The notes under the pieces were generated by a model. It did not search any database and was not told the DNA's origin. It saw only the letters and a list, made by a program, of their open reading frames with translations. A DNA stretch of 64,000 nucleotides from Hyperoodon ampullatus. Its lineage: Eukaryota; Chordata; Mammalia; Artiodactyla; Ziphiidae. This document shows positions 29,390-41,004 of the stretch, piece by piece. The stretch is from contig OX457057.1 in NCBI GenBank assembly GCA_949752795.1, forward strand, positions 100,467,513 through 100,531,512, given 5' to 3'. Each line of letters opens with the position of its first letter. Position 1 is the first letter of the stretch. The position numbers and the translations under genes were made by a program.

Positions 29390-29910
29390 TGGCAGGTGGT
29401 GGTTTTATACTGTGTTGACTTGAGTAAGCTGGAACTACATTTTCCAGAATCCTCTTCCCTGATGGTTTCTGATCACAGTTAGCCAAAAGATTAATTTGTG
29501 AATGATTTAGAAGAGATAAGTGCAGTGGTAGTAATTACTTTCTGAAGGTTGTCATGGTTAGAAGTGCCACCAGGTTCCAGGCTGTACTCATTCTACCTTG
29601 TTCCACAACAAGCTTTCTTAGCAACCCCCAGGCCTTCTGACCAAGAGCAACCCCAGGCCAACCCCCAGATGCAGAGGCAACAGGATTCCATGTAAACTTC
29701 TCCACCAACTCTCTAGGATCCTGCTCTAACTACTGGGCATGCCTGACTTCAGAAGGGTTGATGAGTGACTATTCTTTGGTCTTCCAACTTCTCCATTCAG
29801 ACTCTGATTTCCCCAGTTATTCCAAAAATGTGTAAGCCTTGTTCCTAAAATAAACCCTTGTTTCATAATATTCTTAGTGTCTCTCCTTCCCTGACTGAAC
29901 CCTTTCTAAT
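29390..29910 (+). repeat. Probable ERV-L-class LTR
   Basis: A long terminal repeat is suggested by 'ccttgttcctaaaataaaccc' polyadenylation-type sequence and a following 'ctctccttccctgactgaac' end, just before the retroviral internal relic. The borders are uncertain. Confidence 0.4.
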
Positions 29911-30923
29911 ATCATTAGTATCAATATCAAATCAGTACCAGATACCATTATAGGTACTGGAAATTGTTCCAGAGGAACAGAACTTTAAGGATAGGACTCT
30001 TGAAATTGATCTGTTTAAAGGCATTAATGACCCTGTTGCTAATGGTAAAAGTGACACTGGTAGACCATGGCCGGCAGCGGCAAGACAGATACATTAATTA
30101 TCACCTGTAGACAACTGTAATCAAATACCTATAGGAGGCAAGGCTCTGGGTAACCAAGTAGTTGCTGCCACCGAACAACTTAATGGAAATAAAGAGTATA
30201 ATGGGGTTAGTTGTTTCTTCTAAGTGCACCCAAGAACTTTGAAAGAAAATTATGAGCTCAGGTCTTTAAATTCCCAGCTGAAGTAAGGAGTAAAGGAGTA
30301 GGATAGTTCTACGATTACCTGAAAAGAAACCCTATTTCCTATAGCTGCAGGGTTGAGATTTTTGAAACCCAAACTCAAAGTAGCCAGGTGGTAGTCTACT
30401 TTCATTTTAGTAGAATCATTGTTGTGCCCCCTGGTGGAGACATTCTTCCCTTGGGGACTAACACCCTTAAACCAGCCATGCCCAAAGTTTTAGGAACAGG
30501 AAATAACATTTGGCTAGTGAATCATTAGAGTTAGGAATGAGAAGAACCACTCCCACTTACCCCATGCTGGTTCACAAGCACACGCAATGAGGGCTATGAT
30601 GGTGGGCAATGTCAAGTGGAAACCTCTAGAATGGCCTACCAAAATGGTAAGCTCAAGGCAATTTCATTCCTGGAGGGATTGCAAAGATTAGTATCACCTT
30701 CAGAACTTGAAGGATGTAGTAGTGGTGATTCTTACCTCTTTCAAGTTGCCTATTTGTTCTTTGCAGAAAACAGAGAGATCTTGGACAATAACAGTGAGTT
30801 ATCATAACCAGGTAGACTCCATTTTCAGCTTCTGTTCCAGACATGTTTTCTTTACTGGAAAAGACATCCCTTGGCACCTGGTAGGCAGCTATTGATCTGG
30901 CAAATGTTTTTTCTTTATACCTG

Positions 30924-31465
30924 TGTAGAGGAACAAAATTTGCACCCTAAAATATCTCTTTGGCATGTGGATTATTTCCAGCTAAAAACAATCTATGCCC
31001 AAAAAACTCAGGAAGAATCTTTGACCTTACCCCTAACTGCCTGAACAATTTAGATAGAGGGCCTGTTATAGGAATAGAGCTATCACTGAGATGTCTGCAA
31101 AGAACATGGGCTAGGTATGGTGGAGGAAACTCTTAGAGATCAGAGTCCACTCTGTGTCCCATATTCTCTGCATAGTGCAGCAAAGTTTTGTTTACCAAAC
31201 ATTTGCTTTTCCATCTCCTTCCTCCCTTTTGAAGTTCCAAACCATTATCCCCAACACCCTCTTTTGTCTTTAGCTGAAGATGGTATTTAAGGTGAGAGTT
31301 TCAGCCATTTTGGTGAGTTACTCAGCTTTCCTGAGTCTCTCCCATGTATACATGTTATTAAACTTTTGTGTGATTTTCTCCTGTTAATCTGTCTCATGTC
31401 AATTTAATTCTTAGATGAGCCAGAAGAAGCCAGAAGGGTAGAGGAAAATTCCTTCCTCCCCAACA
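30924..31465 (+). mobile_element. Solo LTR (class I-like), 542 bp
   Basis: It starts TG (tgtagagg) and ends CA (ccccaaca), with a 4-bp duplication 'cctg' at 30920-30923 and 31466-31469. This is the size expected for ERV1-type integration. It is inserted in the older pol relic. A second copy lies inverted at 55964-56506. Confidence 0.8.
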
Positions 31466-32545
31466 CCTGTTAATAAAGATCACCCAAAGCAGTTTACTTC
31501 CAACTGGCAGGGCCAGCAATACACTTTTACTCTCCCTCCTCAAGGCTTTATCAACTACACGGATGCTATCATGCTAGATGGATCTGGTGAGTAGAAGGTT
31601 GCTAGTACTCCAGACACTGTGGCAAGACACACACATGCCAGATGGTGAGAAATAAATCCCACAGAAATTTAGGAGCTTGCCACCCTTGTAAATTTTCTAG
31701 GGACCCAGTGATCTGAGGCTATGTCAAAATACCCCTTCTACAGTGAAAGACAAGTTGCTGTCTCTGGCTTCTCCTACCAGAAAAAAAGAGCTTAAATGCT
31801 TAACAAGCCTCTTGAAATTTGAAAATATCCTAAACTTCATTTGGACATGCTGCTCTCATTTATCAGAAAAGTCAAATGTCTGCAAGTTTTGAGTAGGACC
31901 CAGAACAAGAGAAGGCTCTACAATAGATATGGGCTGTCGTGCAAACTTATCTGCCCCACAGGCCATGTGAACTCTCACAGTGTCTGCACTGTACGGAGCT
32001 TTTGGCAACCTCTGAAGATGAATCTCAGAGCAAACCCTTAGGATTTTGGATCAAACTATGCCTTTCTCCTCAGATAACTATTTTCTTTTTGACAGATAGC
32101 TTCCAATTTTATTGGGCTCTACTACATACTGGATGTTTGACTGTGAATCACCAAGTTACTGGGTGACCTGAGCTGCCCATCATAAACAGAGTGTTATTTG
32201 GCTATAAAGGCATAAAGATGGGCATTCACAGCAGTATTCTGTTATCAGGTGGAAGTGGACTTCATACATGATTGGACTTGAGCAAGACCTAAAGGTAAAA
32301 GTAAGTTGCAGGAACAAGTGCCTCAGGTTCCCATGGCCCCTATTCCTGCAAAACTGCCTCCTTTTTCTCACACCTATGGCCTCATGAGGAGTTCTCTATG
32401 ACCAGCTGACTGAGGAATGAAAAAAGTCTGACCTGCTTGACTGCTGGTTCTGCATGGTATGAGTTGGTTCTGCAGGATTTGAATTATTTCTACCAGAAGG
32501 TGGAAAGTTGCAGCACTGCTGCCCCACTCAGAGAGGACCCTAAAG

Positions 32546-32733
32546 CAGCGGTCCCCAATCTTTCTGGCACCAGGGACCATTTTGTGGAAAACAATTTTTC
32601 CATGGACGATGGGGGATGGAGGATGGCTCAGGCCGTAATGCGAGCGATGGGGAGCGATGGGGAGCGGCAGATGAAGCTTTGCTCGCCCACTGCTCACCTC
32701 CTGTTGTGTGGCCCCAGGGGTTGGGAACCCATG
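32546..32733. mobile_element. Short non-autonomous hAT element, 188 bp
   Basis: The ends 'cagcggtccccaatc' and 'ggttgggaacccatg' are imperfect inverted repeats. A perfect 8-bp duplication 'ccctaaag' flanks it (32538-32545 and 32734-32741). The middle contains two 'gcgatggggag' units. It is an internally deleted copy of a larger family. Confidence 0.82.
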
Positions 32734-32872
32734 CCCTAAAGAATAATGGTAAAGGAAAATCTTCCAGTGTGTAAACCTTTGAGCAGTACACATCGTTGCT
32801 CATTTTGCCTGGAAGGAGAGATGGCCAGAGGTAAAGACATACACTAAAAAAAAGTGTGTGAGAAAAAAAAAA

Positions 32873-32890
32873 TGTGTGTGTGTGTGTGAG
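32873..32890. repeat. (GT)n microsatellite
   Basis: A short run of about nine GT units, preceded by A-rich sequence. Confidence 0.85.
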
Positions 32891-33230
32891 CATGTGTGCG
32901 TGCTGTGGCTAAAAATTTGACTTGATGTTCAGGGTACTGGAGAGAATGTGTTTGGAAAATTGGTGATAAGGAAGTCTGTGGAAAAGGTATGTGGATGAAC
33001 CACTCTAAACTGACACAAAGTGTGAAGATACTCATGTCCCATGTGAATGTTCACCAATGGGCAACCTCATAAGAAGAGGATCTTAATAGTCAGGACACCA
33101 AGATGCCACATTCTTTCACCAGCCATTTTCTGCAGTCATCCCTGTCTTGGCCCAATGGCTGGTGATCAAAGTGTACACAGTCTAAGATTAGAAACTTTTC
33201 AATGCCTTAGTTGTTTTTGTTTTATGTTTT

Positions 33231-33344
33231 TTTTCTGACTGAGCTGCACAGCTTACCGGATCTTAGTTTCCCAACCAGGGATTGAACCTGGGCCACAGCA
33301 GTGAAAGCGCCAAGTCCTAACCACTGGACCTCCAGGGCATTCCC
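33231..33344 (-). mobile_element. Short CHR-type SINE inside the ERV relic
   Basis: Reversed element: poly-T, 'ggatcttagtttcccaacca', box B complement 'gggattgaacctggg', then 'taaccactggacctccaggg'. Confidence 0.85.
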
Positions 33345-34256
33345 AGTCATAGTTATTTTTATCCTGTTGTATTAAATAAATATCGGTCGCCAAGTTTTTC
33401 TCAAAAAACAAAGTGTACATGGTGGCAAGAATAGAAGTTACACATGGCTCAGCAACATGAGCTTCTATTCATCAAGTCTGATGTGGTTACAGCCACTGCT
33501 CAGTGCCCAGCCCACCATCATCAGAGACCAACACTGAACCGTAAGTGTGGCACCACTTCCCAGGGTGAACAGCCAGCCACAGGCCATCATGGAATGGGCA
33601 AAGCTTCTTCTCACTAGTAAATACTTACTCTGGACATGAATTTTCCTTCCCTGCTCACATGCTTCTGCCAAAACTACTATCTATGGACTTCTAGAATATC
33701 TTATTCATTCTCACAGTATTCCAACAAACATAGCTCTGACCAAGGAACTTAATTAACAGCAAATGAAGTAATGTGCTCATGAACACAGAATTCACTGGTC
33801 TTATAATATGCCTGATCACCTTGAATTAAATGGCATGAAAGACTGGTAGAATGATTTTTTTTGAAATTCAGTTACAACACTAGCTGAGCACCAGCACTGG
33901 GCAGGGCTTGGGTAATGTCCCTAGGATGCTGTATATGTCCTGAATCAGTGACCAATATGTAGTGCTGTAGTCCTCCCATAGCCAGGATTCATGAATCTGA
34001 AAATCAAGGGGTTGAAATGGAAATGGCTCCTCAACTGTAACTCATAGTGATCCACTAGGGAAATTTTTGCTTCCCAGACCCACAACTTTGGGCTCTGCTA
34101 GTTTAGAAAATAATTTGTCTGCCTAGGTTAGTTATATATAAGTAAAATATGTTAATATATATACTTTTCAGTGACTGTACTAGGTGAGGTATTTGCTGAA
34201 AGCAAAGGGAATTTAGAATGAATAGCAGAGAAAGAAGTTAAAAATACCAACTTTGG

Positions 34257-34577
34257 GACTTCCCTGGTGGCACGGTGGTTAAGAATCCGCCTGCTAATGC
34301 AGGGGACACAGGTTCGAGCCGTGGTCCGGGAAGATCCCACATGCCGTGGAGCAACTAAGCCCGTGTGCCACAACTACTGAGCCTGTGCTCTAGAGCCAGT
34401 GAGCCACAACTACTGAGCCCACATGCCACAACTACTGAAGCTCGCACACCTAAAGCCTGTGCTCCACAACAAGAGAAGCCACCGCAGTGAGAAACCTGTG
34501 CACTGCAATGAAGAGTAGCCCCCGATCGCCACAACTAGAGAAAGCCTGTGCACAGCAATGAAGACCCAACGCAGACA

Positions 34578-34612
<35 letters not shown>

Positions 34613-34613
34613 A
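34257..34613 (+). mobile_element. Full-length CHR-type SINE with (AAAT)n tail
   Basis: The head 'gacttccctggtggcacggt', long body and a tail of about nine AAAT units are present. Related flanks 'aaaataccaacttt' and 'aaaacccaactat' suggest a decayed duplication. Confidence 0.9.
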
Positions 34614-35084
34614 ACCCAACTATGACCAGTTATAGAAATGAAGACTGTAGTAGTTACAAGTATTTCTGGCTTACATTAATATGAATGTATTAATTTAAAT
34701 ATTAACCAATTATTATCTCCCATTTTCCCACTCATGAAAGTGATCAGGACTATTTACTACTTGAAGGCAAACAGGAAACTATTTAGAAACTGCCCGAGAT
34801 TTCATCCAGAACCACAAAAATGAATCCATACGTTGATGTTAAAGGTGAAGGTATGATAAAGAATAAAAGTGTTTCCTGCTTGAGCCCTACCACATCATTT
34901 TAATTCAATAAACTGGTTTCGCATACCTTGAATCATCTCATCTCCATAAAACCCTGTAAAGTAAATGTTGTTAACAGCAGTTTATAGATGCAAATGCTCA
35001 GAGAGGAATAAAAAGTCTGAGAGCCTTAATAGCTGCCTCACTAGCTGGGAGGTCAGGACCAGGAAAAAGCACATGGTAAGTGAG

Positions 35085-35290
35085 AATCGAGGAGTGGACA
35101 TTTTTTATGTGAATTGTCTCATTTAATCCTCAAAACAATTCCATAAAGTAGGTGTTACTATTCTGATTTTACAGACAAGGAATCTAAGAGAGGTTAAGTA
35201 AATTGCTAAAGATTACACAGCAAAAAAGCGGAAGTTTGAACCCGGGTCTGCTTACTTCTAAAGCTCATATCCTTTCACCACTCATGAACT
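35085..35290 (+). repeat. MIR fossil
   Basis: It contains 'ctcatttaatcctcaaaaca', 'acagacaaggaatctaagag' and 'acccgggtctgcttacttct'. Confidence 0.8.
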
Positions 35291-35529
35291 GTATTCTGGT
35301 CATCTCCTCAGGGACTGAACTACTCAGAGTCCAAATACTTTACAATTAATGCTTAGGGAAGGTGAGAGGGGCCAGAGGTTGGACTGGGTAATAAGCGCCA
35401 TGATAGAGGTGGGTCCTCTGTGCTACAGGAGGAACTATCTAGAAAAGAAACTAAATCCAGCATAGGGAAGGCATTCTGAGGACCAAGTTTTTAAAGTTGA
35501 GTGGGAATCAACCATGTGAAAGGGGCGCA

Positions 35530-35552
35530 TGTGCGTGTGTGTGTGTGTGTGT
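35530..35552. repeat. (GT)n microsatellite
   Basis: About nine to ten GT units with a C interruption near the start. Confidence 0.85.
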
Positions 35553-36627
35553 TGGAAGGAAAGGAGGCATAAAGGCTGAGGAAAAGCATTTGCAGAAGAG
35601 GAAGGCGTGAGACAAGTTCAAGTAAATAGCTAGCTGTGGCTGGAATATAAGGGATAAGGAGAGATGGTGTGAGATGTGGCTGAAGGTCAGTCAAGAGTGA
35701 GCTCAGAAAGAAGCTGGACACCATGTGGTTTGAGTTCTATTTCAAGACAATGGAGGACCTTACAAGGGCCCAGGGGCAAGGGAAGAGGCAGGTTGCCACT
35801 TTAGACAGCTGTAAGACCAGATGACAGTGTGCCTATGCAGACAGGGAAACTAGTTACCAGTTTTAGCAATAATCCAGGTAAGAAATAATAAGGCCCTGAA
35901 CCAAAAGCAGTGGTTGCCTGGGAGTGCAGAGAGGGGAGAGGGGAGGAAGATGAGTATATTTTCAAACTCTGAAATCTCTCTCCATTCCCTAATGGATGCT
36001 TGCTTTTTCTCTTCCACCATCACAGAGGTCTGAGTGCCAGCATTGACCCCATTCACAAGACAAGTGACTGCCTATATGCTGCTTGAAAGACACGAACAGC
36101 CCAGCATCCCACCATGCAGCCTTCTCCAGGGCCTGTCCAGTGGAGTCCCTTTGGGGGGCTGTATTCATATATTATAAAACAAACATTTACTAAGCACTAA
36201 TTGGTGCTTTTGGTTAATGACATTTTAATGGATCACCATTTGAAACTTAGCTAATTTCAAGGCAAGGTTGGAAGAGGAATTTGGACATGGACTGTGGCAA
36301 GTCCAGGGGACCATGCCCAGGAATTCTAGGGTAAGAAAGGAGGGTACACTGCCCAGGAGGGATGGGCTGCTGGGTTGGGACAGGGAGTCCCTGCCATAAG
36401 GAATTCCCGCCCTTTAGCTCTCCGGAAGTTTAGGGCATTGGTCTTTCCTTTCACTCTGGTACAGGTCAAGTTTCTCTTTAACTTCTCTTTATGCATATGG
36501 ATTCCCAGACCTAGCTTGGTCTGTACCAACCAGAGCCTAGGCCCAGCCAAGAAGGCACCTGATGGAGCACCTTCTCTGATGTGTGTTTGGAGGACGATTG
36601 GGAAGAGGACGCTGAAAAGCTGTTCTT

Positions 36628-36954
36628 TTTTTTTTTTTATTTTTTTTTTATTTTTGACTGCATTGGGTCTTTGTTGTTGCACACAGGCTTTCTCTAGTTG
36701 CGGTGAGCGGGGGCTACTCTTTGTTGTGGTGAGCGGGCTTCTCATTGCTGTGGCTTCTCTTGTTGTGGAGCACGGGCTCTGGGCACGCAGGCTTCAGTAG
36801 TTGTGGCTCACAGGCTCTAGAGCACAGGCTCAGTAGTTGTGGTGCACGGGCTTAGTTGCTCCACAGCATGTGGGATCTTCCTGGACCAGGGCTTGAACCC
36901 GTGTCCCCTGCATTGGCAGGCAGATTCTTAACCACTGCACCACCAGGGAAGTCC
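36628..36954 (-). mobile_element. Full-length CHR-type SINE
   Basis: Reversed element ending 'caccaccagggaagtcc'. A perfect 16-bp duplication 'ctgaaaagctgttctt' flanks it at 36612-36627 and 36955-36970. Confidence 0.95.
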
Positions 36955-37459
36955 CTGAAAAGCTGTTCTTAACAGGCGAAGACTTGCAAGCTCCATCAAA
37001 GCAGCCCTGGGCCCCTCAGAGCTCTGGAAGCTGACAGACCAAATTGCAGGAGCAGCGTAGCTGCCCCCAAGTCCCACCTTGCACCATCCCTAAGCGCTAG
37101 CCAAGGACTACCCAAGAGGCATCGATGGCCGAGGGGATGGGAGCGCTGAATTTTTCTCCTTGGGAGTGATACCCAGGACAGTCCTCAAGGCTGGAGGTTA
37201 GAGGTTTGCTCTGTCGCTCTGCACAGGGAAGTCGAGTTTACCATGCTGCCTGCTCGAGCACCCGCTGGGTAGCCGGCCACCAGTCAGTGAGACGCGCAAA
37301 CGCTGTTTGCTTTTAGTCGCCGATTTTTAAAGATTAAGCTGCTTGCTAGTAAGCCGAGTGAACATCAACAATCTTTCCAGGAAAATCTTTTACTTAAGTT
37401 TACACAGAAACAGTTGGTCGCAATTGTAGACATTAGTCAATTAGAAGATGTAAATATTT

Positions 37460-37905
37460 ACAAGAGCCAGGTCATGGAAGCAACCTAAATGCCCATCAAC
37501 AGATGAATGGATAAAGAGGATGTGGCACGTATATACAATGGAATATTACTCAGCCATAAAAAGGAACGAAATTGGGTCATTTGTAGAGATGTGGATAGAC
37601 CTAGAGGCTGTCATAGAGAGTAAAGTAAGTCAGAAGGAGAAAAACAAATATCATATATTAACGCCTATATGTGGAATCTAGAAAAATGGTACAGATGAAC
37701 TAGTTTGCAAGGGAGAAATAGAGACACAGATGTAGAGAACAAACGTATGGACACCAAGGGGGGAAAGTGGGGGGGGGGGGCAGGGGGGCGGGGTGGTGGG
37801 ATGAACTGGGAGATTCGGATTGACATGTATACACTAATATGTATAAAATAGATAACTAATGAGAACCTGCTATATTAAAATAAAAGAAAATTAAATTTAA
37901 AAAAT
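37460..37905 (+). mobile_element. 5'-truncated L1 3' end
   Basis: It begins in the ORF2 3' end ('cctaaatgcccatcaacaga') and continues through 'ggaatattactcagccataa' and a G-rich 3' UTR tract (37760-37800) to an A-rich tail. It is related to the copy at 19374. Confidence 0.88.
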
Positions 37906-37919
37906 GAAGATGCAAGAGA

Positions 37920-37955
37920 GGGAGAGGGAGCGAGAGGTAGAGCGGAGTCCCGGGT

Positions 37956-38009
<54 letters not shown>

Positions 38010-38860
38010 GAGTCCAGGAGACTGAAGGTTGTGTGTGCAAGATTTGCGGAGGGAGGTGTGTCTCTGCGGGTAGCGCTGGCGGGATGGGAAGGGTCTGTCG
38101 GTGCCCCAGCTGGAGCCCTTGAACCTGGAGGAGGAGGGCTGCAGGCAGCGATTCCGAGAGAGCGAGCCCCCTGCATCGCTGAGATGCGCCTCAGTGGGCG
38201 ATCAGTGGGCCCGGAAGGCTGCTGGCCACTCCCAGCAGCGAGTCGGGTCCCGAGTGAGGGCTTTGCCTTCGGGAAGGGGGCCCGCGGAGAGGCGACTTCA
38301 CCGCGGAAGGCGGAGGGCTGAGCCCAAACGCCGACTAGCGGGACTCGACGGGTCAGAGCGGGTCATCCCCAGTCTGGGCTCTTCCCCCTCAGGTACCCCA
38401 AGCAAGGCAGAGGCGTCTCCTTTCTACCCGGCCCGGACGACCTCACTCGGGCCCTGGTTAAGCGGGGCGCGCCCGCCCGCCCCACTCCCGCCTGCCCCTG
38501 GCGCCGGGTGGCCCGCGGTGGATGGCATCCTGCTCGCGTCCCGCCGAGTCAGGTCACCCTAGGTCTCGGGACGCGACGGTGCAATCCCGAGGCCTCGGGG
38601 ACGCAAGGGTCCCCGCCCAGCGGACGCGCGCTCGGAGTCCTCTGTGTTCAGCCCGCGTCCGGTCGCCGTCGCGGGGGCAGGTGCCGGGAGACGTCACCGT
38701 TTCGGCTGAGTGGTCTGGGGCTCCGGCTGGACGCGCAACACCCCCTCCGCACTCGCGGCAGGATTGGCCTCCGCACCCCTAGCCCCACATCCGACGAGGC
38801 TGCGACAGTGAAGGCCGTCGCGCACCACCTCCCCCGGCCCAGGAGTACCCCAGAGCTGCT
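37920..38860. promoter_or_regulatory. Orphan CpG island
   Basis: CpG-dense sequence with CGCG and GGGCGG-like motifs (for example around 38275-38300 and 38455-38600) lies about 14 kb beyond TAFA3 with no recognised gene. Open frames across it are long (38508-39170), but their codon choice follows GC content and one runs into a SINE. I do not call them genes. A donor-like 'gagag|gtacga' at about 38961/38962 could end a non-coding exon. Confidence 0.6.
37955..38008. repeat. Long (GT)n microsatellite, about 26 units
   Basis: An almost pure GT run at the left edge of the CpG island. It is the longest dinucleotide run in the window and likely polymorphic. Confidence 0.97.
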
Positions 38861-39048
38861 GAAGATGTTAACTCTTGGATTCCTGTCGATGGCCGGCGCT
38901 GAGGCACTCGTGGAAAGTCTCCCGGCAGAAAGACCAGGGCCTTGTGGGTGCAAATGGAGAGGTACGAAGGGTGCAGATATTGTCTGTGCAAATTGGAGCC
39001 CTATTAAATGCTGTGCCTCCTTACTTTTAAGAATCAGCTTTACTGGGG

Positions 39049-39359
39049 CTTCCCTGGTGGCGCAGTGGTTAAGAATCCGCCTGCCAATGCAAGGAACATG
39101 GGTTCAAGCCCTGGTCCGGGAGGATCCCACATGCCGCGGAGCATCTAAGTCCGTGCACCACAACTACTGAAGCCCACGTGCCACAAGTACTGAAGCCCGC
39201 GTGCCTAGAGCCCGTGCTCCACAACAAGAGAAGCCACCGCAATGAGAAGCCCGTGCACCGCAACGAAGAGTAGCCCCCGCTCACCGCAACTAGAGAAAGC
39301 CTGTGCGCAGCAACGAAGACCCAACGCAGCCAAAAATAAATGGATGTATTTTTTTTAAA
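39049..39359 (+). mobile_element. Full-length CHR-type SINE
   Basis: It starts 'cttccctggtggcgcagtgg' and has the long body. A 17-bp duplication with one mismatch, 'aatc(a/g)(g/a)ctttactgggg'-like, lies at 39032-39048 and 39360-39376. It is inserted at the edge of a reversed L1. Confidence 0.92.
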
Positions 39360-40200
39360 AATCAACTTTACTGGGGTTATATACAGTAAGATACCCATTT
39401 AAAGTGGACATTTTGATTCGATCTGACACATTTGTACCCCCCTACCATGCTCAAGATACAGAAAATTTCCATCTCCTCCAAAGTTCCTTTGTGCCCTGTA
39501 CCAGGCTACCTTCTCCGCCACACCTCATCCCGCCCCCATCCTCGCCCCCATCCCCACGCCTGGGCTCCAGGCAACCCCTGGACTGCTTTCTGTCACCACA
39601 TATTACATTTTCATATTTTCTAGAATTTCATGTACATGGAATCATACAGTATGAACTCTTTTGTGTCTGACTTCTTTCAGACACAAAATGTGTCTGAGCA
39701 TAATGTTGTTGAGAATCATCCATATTGTTGGAAGGATCAGTAGTTTAGTCCTTTTTATAGCGGAGCAATTTTGCATTATATGGTTACACTGAAATTTGTT
39801 TATCCTTTCTCTTGTCCATAGACATTTGGACTTTCCCCCAGTTTTTGGCTATTTTGAATTAAGCTGTTACGAACATTTGAACAAGTCTGTGTGGACATAT
39901 GATTTAACTTCTGTCAGGTAAATATCTAGACATGGAATTGCTGGGTTACATGAAAAATGAATTTTTAATTTTATAAGAAACTGCCAAACTGTTTATCCAA
40001 AGTGGTTGAACCATTTTACACTCTCATCAGTAGTATATGAAAGTTCCAGTCACCTCCACATATTCACCAACATTTGATATTGCTAGTGTTTTAAATTTTA
40101 GTTATTCTAGTAGAGGTCCAGCTGTATTTCATTGTATTTTTAAATTTCACTTCTCTACTAACTTATGATGCTGAACTTCTTTTCACGTGTTCATGTTTTT
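39360..40200 (-). mobile_element. Old L1 fragment
   Basis: Reversed L1 3' sequence, recognised by 'atgttgttgagaatcatcca', 'ggactttcccccagtttttg' and 'catggaattgctgggttaca'. It is diverged and fragmentary. Confidence 0.65.
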
Positions 40201-40215
40201 AAAAATTCATATACC

Positions 40216-40394
40216 GGGCTTCCCTGGTGGCGCAGTGGTTGAGAGTCCGCCTGCCGATGCAGGGGACACGGGTTCGTGCCCCGGTCTGGGAAGATCCCAC
40301 ATGCCGCGGAGCGGCTGGGCCCGTGAGCCATGGCCGCTAAGCCTGCGCGAGAGGCCACGGCAGTGAGAGGCCCGCGTACCACAAAAAAAAAAAA
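40216..40394 (+). mobile_element. Cetacean-type short SINE with internal deletion
   Basis: It has the gcggctgggcccgtgagcc core, but 'cctgcgcgagaggccacggc' joins two parts that are 30-40 bp apart in sister copies. This points to a deletion in the 3' half. Confidence 0.9.
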
Positions 40395-40585
40395 TAGTTT
40401 ATGGGAGGGAAGCCTTTGGCTTGATGGGGAGGAGGGAAAGTTCACATGGAGAGGGCCCTGGGGATTACTTCCTTGGCAGCTGGATGTTCTGACCAGAAGC
40501 AGCAGGTGAGGAGGAAGGAACTGGCCAATTCCTGTTGGTCTGAGCAAGGGTTGGTCTACTACCCCCCTCGTTTTCAGGGCTCTGA

Positions 40586-40607
40586 GTGTGTGTGTGTGTG
40601 TGTGTGA
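40586..40607. repeat. (GT)n microsatellite
   Basis: About eleven GT units. Confidence 0.9.
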
Positions 40608-41004
40608 GCAAGCGATGATGTGAACACTGTGAAACCACCCGCTTCCTTTTCCCTTCTCTCACCTCTATCTGCTAGGCAAAGTGTGTAGACTCCTTCCCCT
40701 GTTTGTGACTGCCCAGAGTTGTTCTCAAGTCATTTGTGAAATACGCAGCTTCTCAATTCAAGTGTAGACTGTAGTTGTACCCCTTTACGCTTGGCCCGAT
40801 TCAGAGACACGGCCTCTCAGAGCTGTGAGAAAACCTAGCTGTCATCTAATTACCCCCTGCTCTGAAGCCCAGAGACCACAGCTAGTTGGAGATACAAACA
40901 GGACTGAATCCCAGACTGTGGCACGGCTTGCCTATGTCATCTCTCTTCTCTCCATAACCACTCATATTCCACCCCTCAGGCACACTTTATGCCAAGACCA
41001 CAGT

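Larger units (their letters stand above)
29915..33700 (+). pseudogene. Degraded ERV-L-like endogenous retrovirus internal region (pol relic)
   Basis: Short, stop-broken frames at about 30616-30807, 31480-31780 and 31939-32170 resemble the reverse transcriptase and RNase H/connection parts of ERV-L class pol on the plus strand. A further stretch to about 33.7 kb is a less certain integrase-side continuation. No full-length frame survives and many stops and indels are present, so it is non-coding. It is interrupted by a solo LTR (30924-31465), a hAT element (32546-32733) and a SINE (33231-33344). Recognition is by eye; the limits are approximate. Confidence 0.6.

Noticed and set aside
38508..39170. 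220-codon plus-strand frame in the orphan CpG island
   Set aside because: It ends inside a SINE, its composition follows the GC content, and competing frames exist. It is more likely non-coding.
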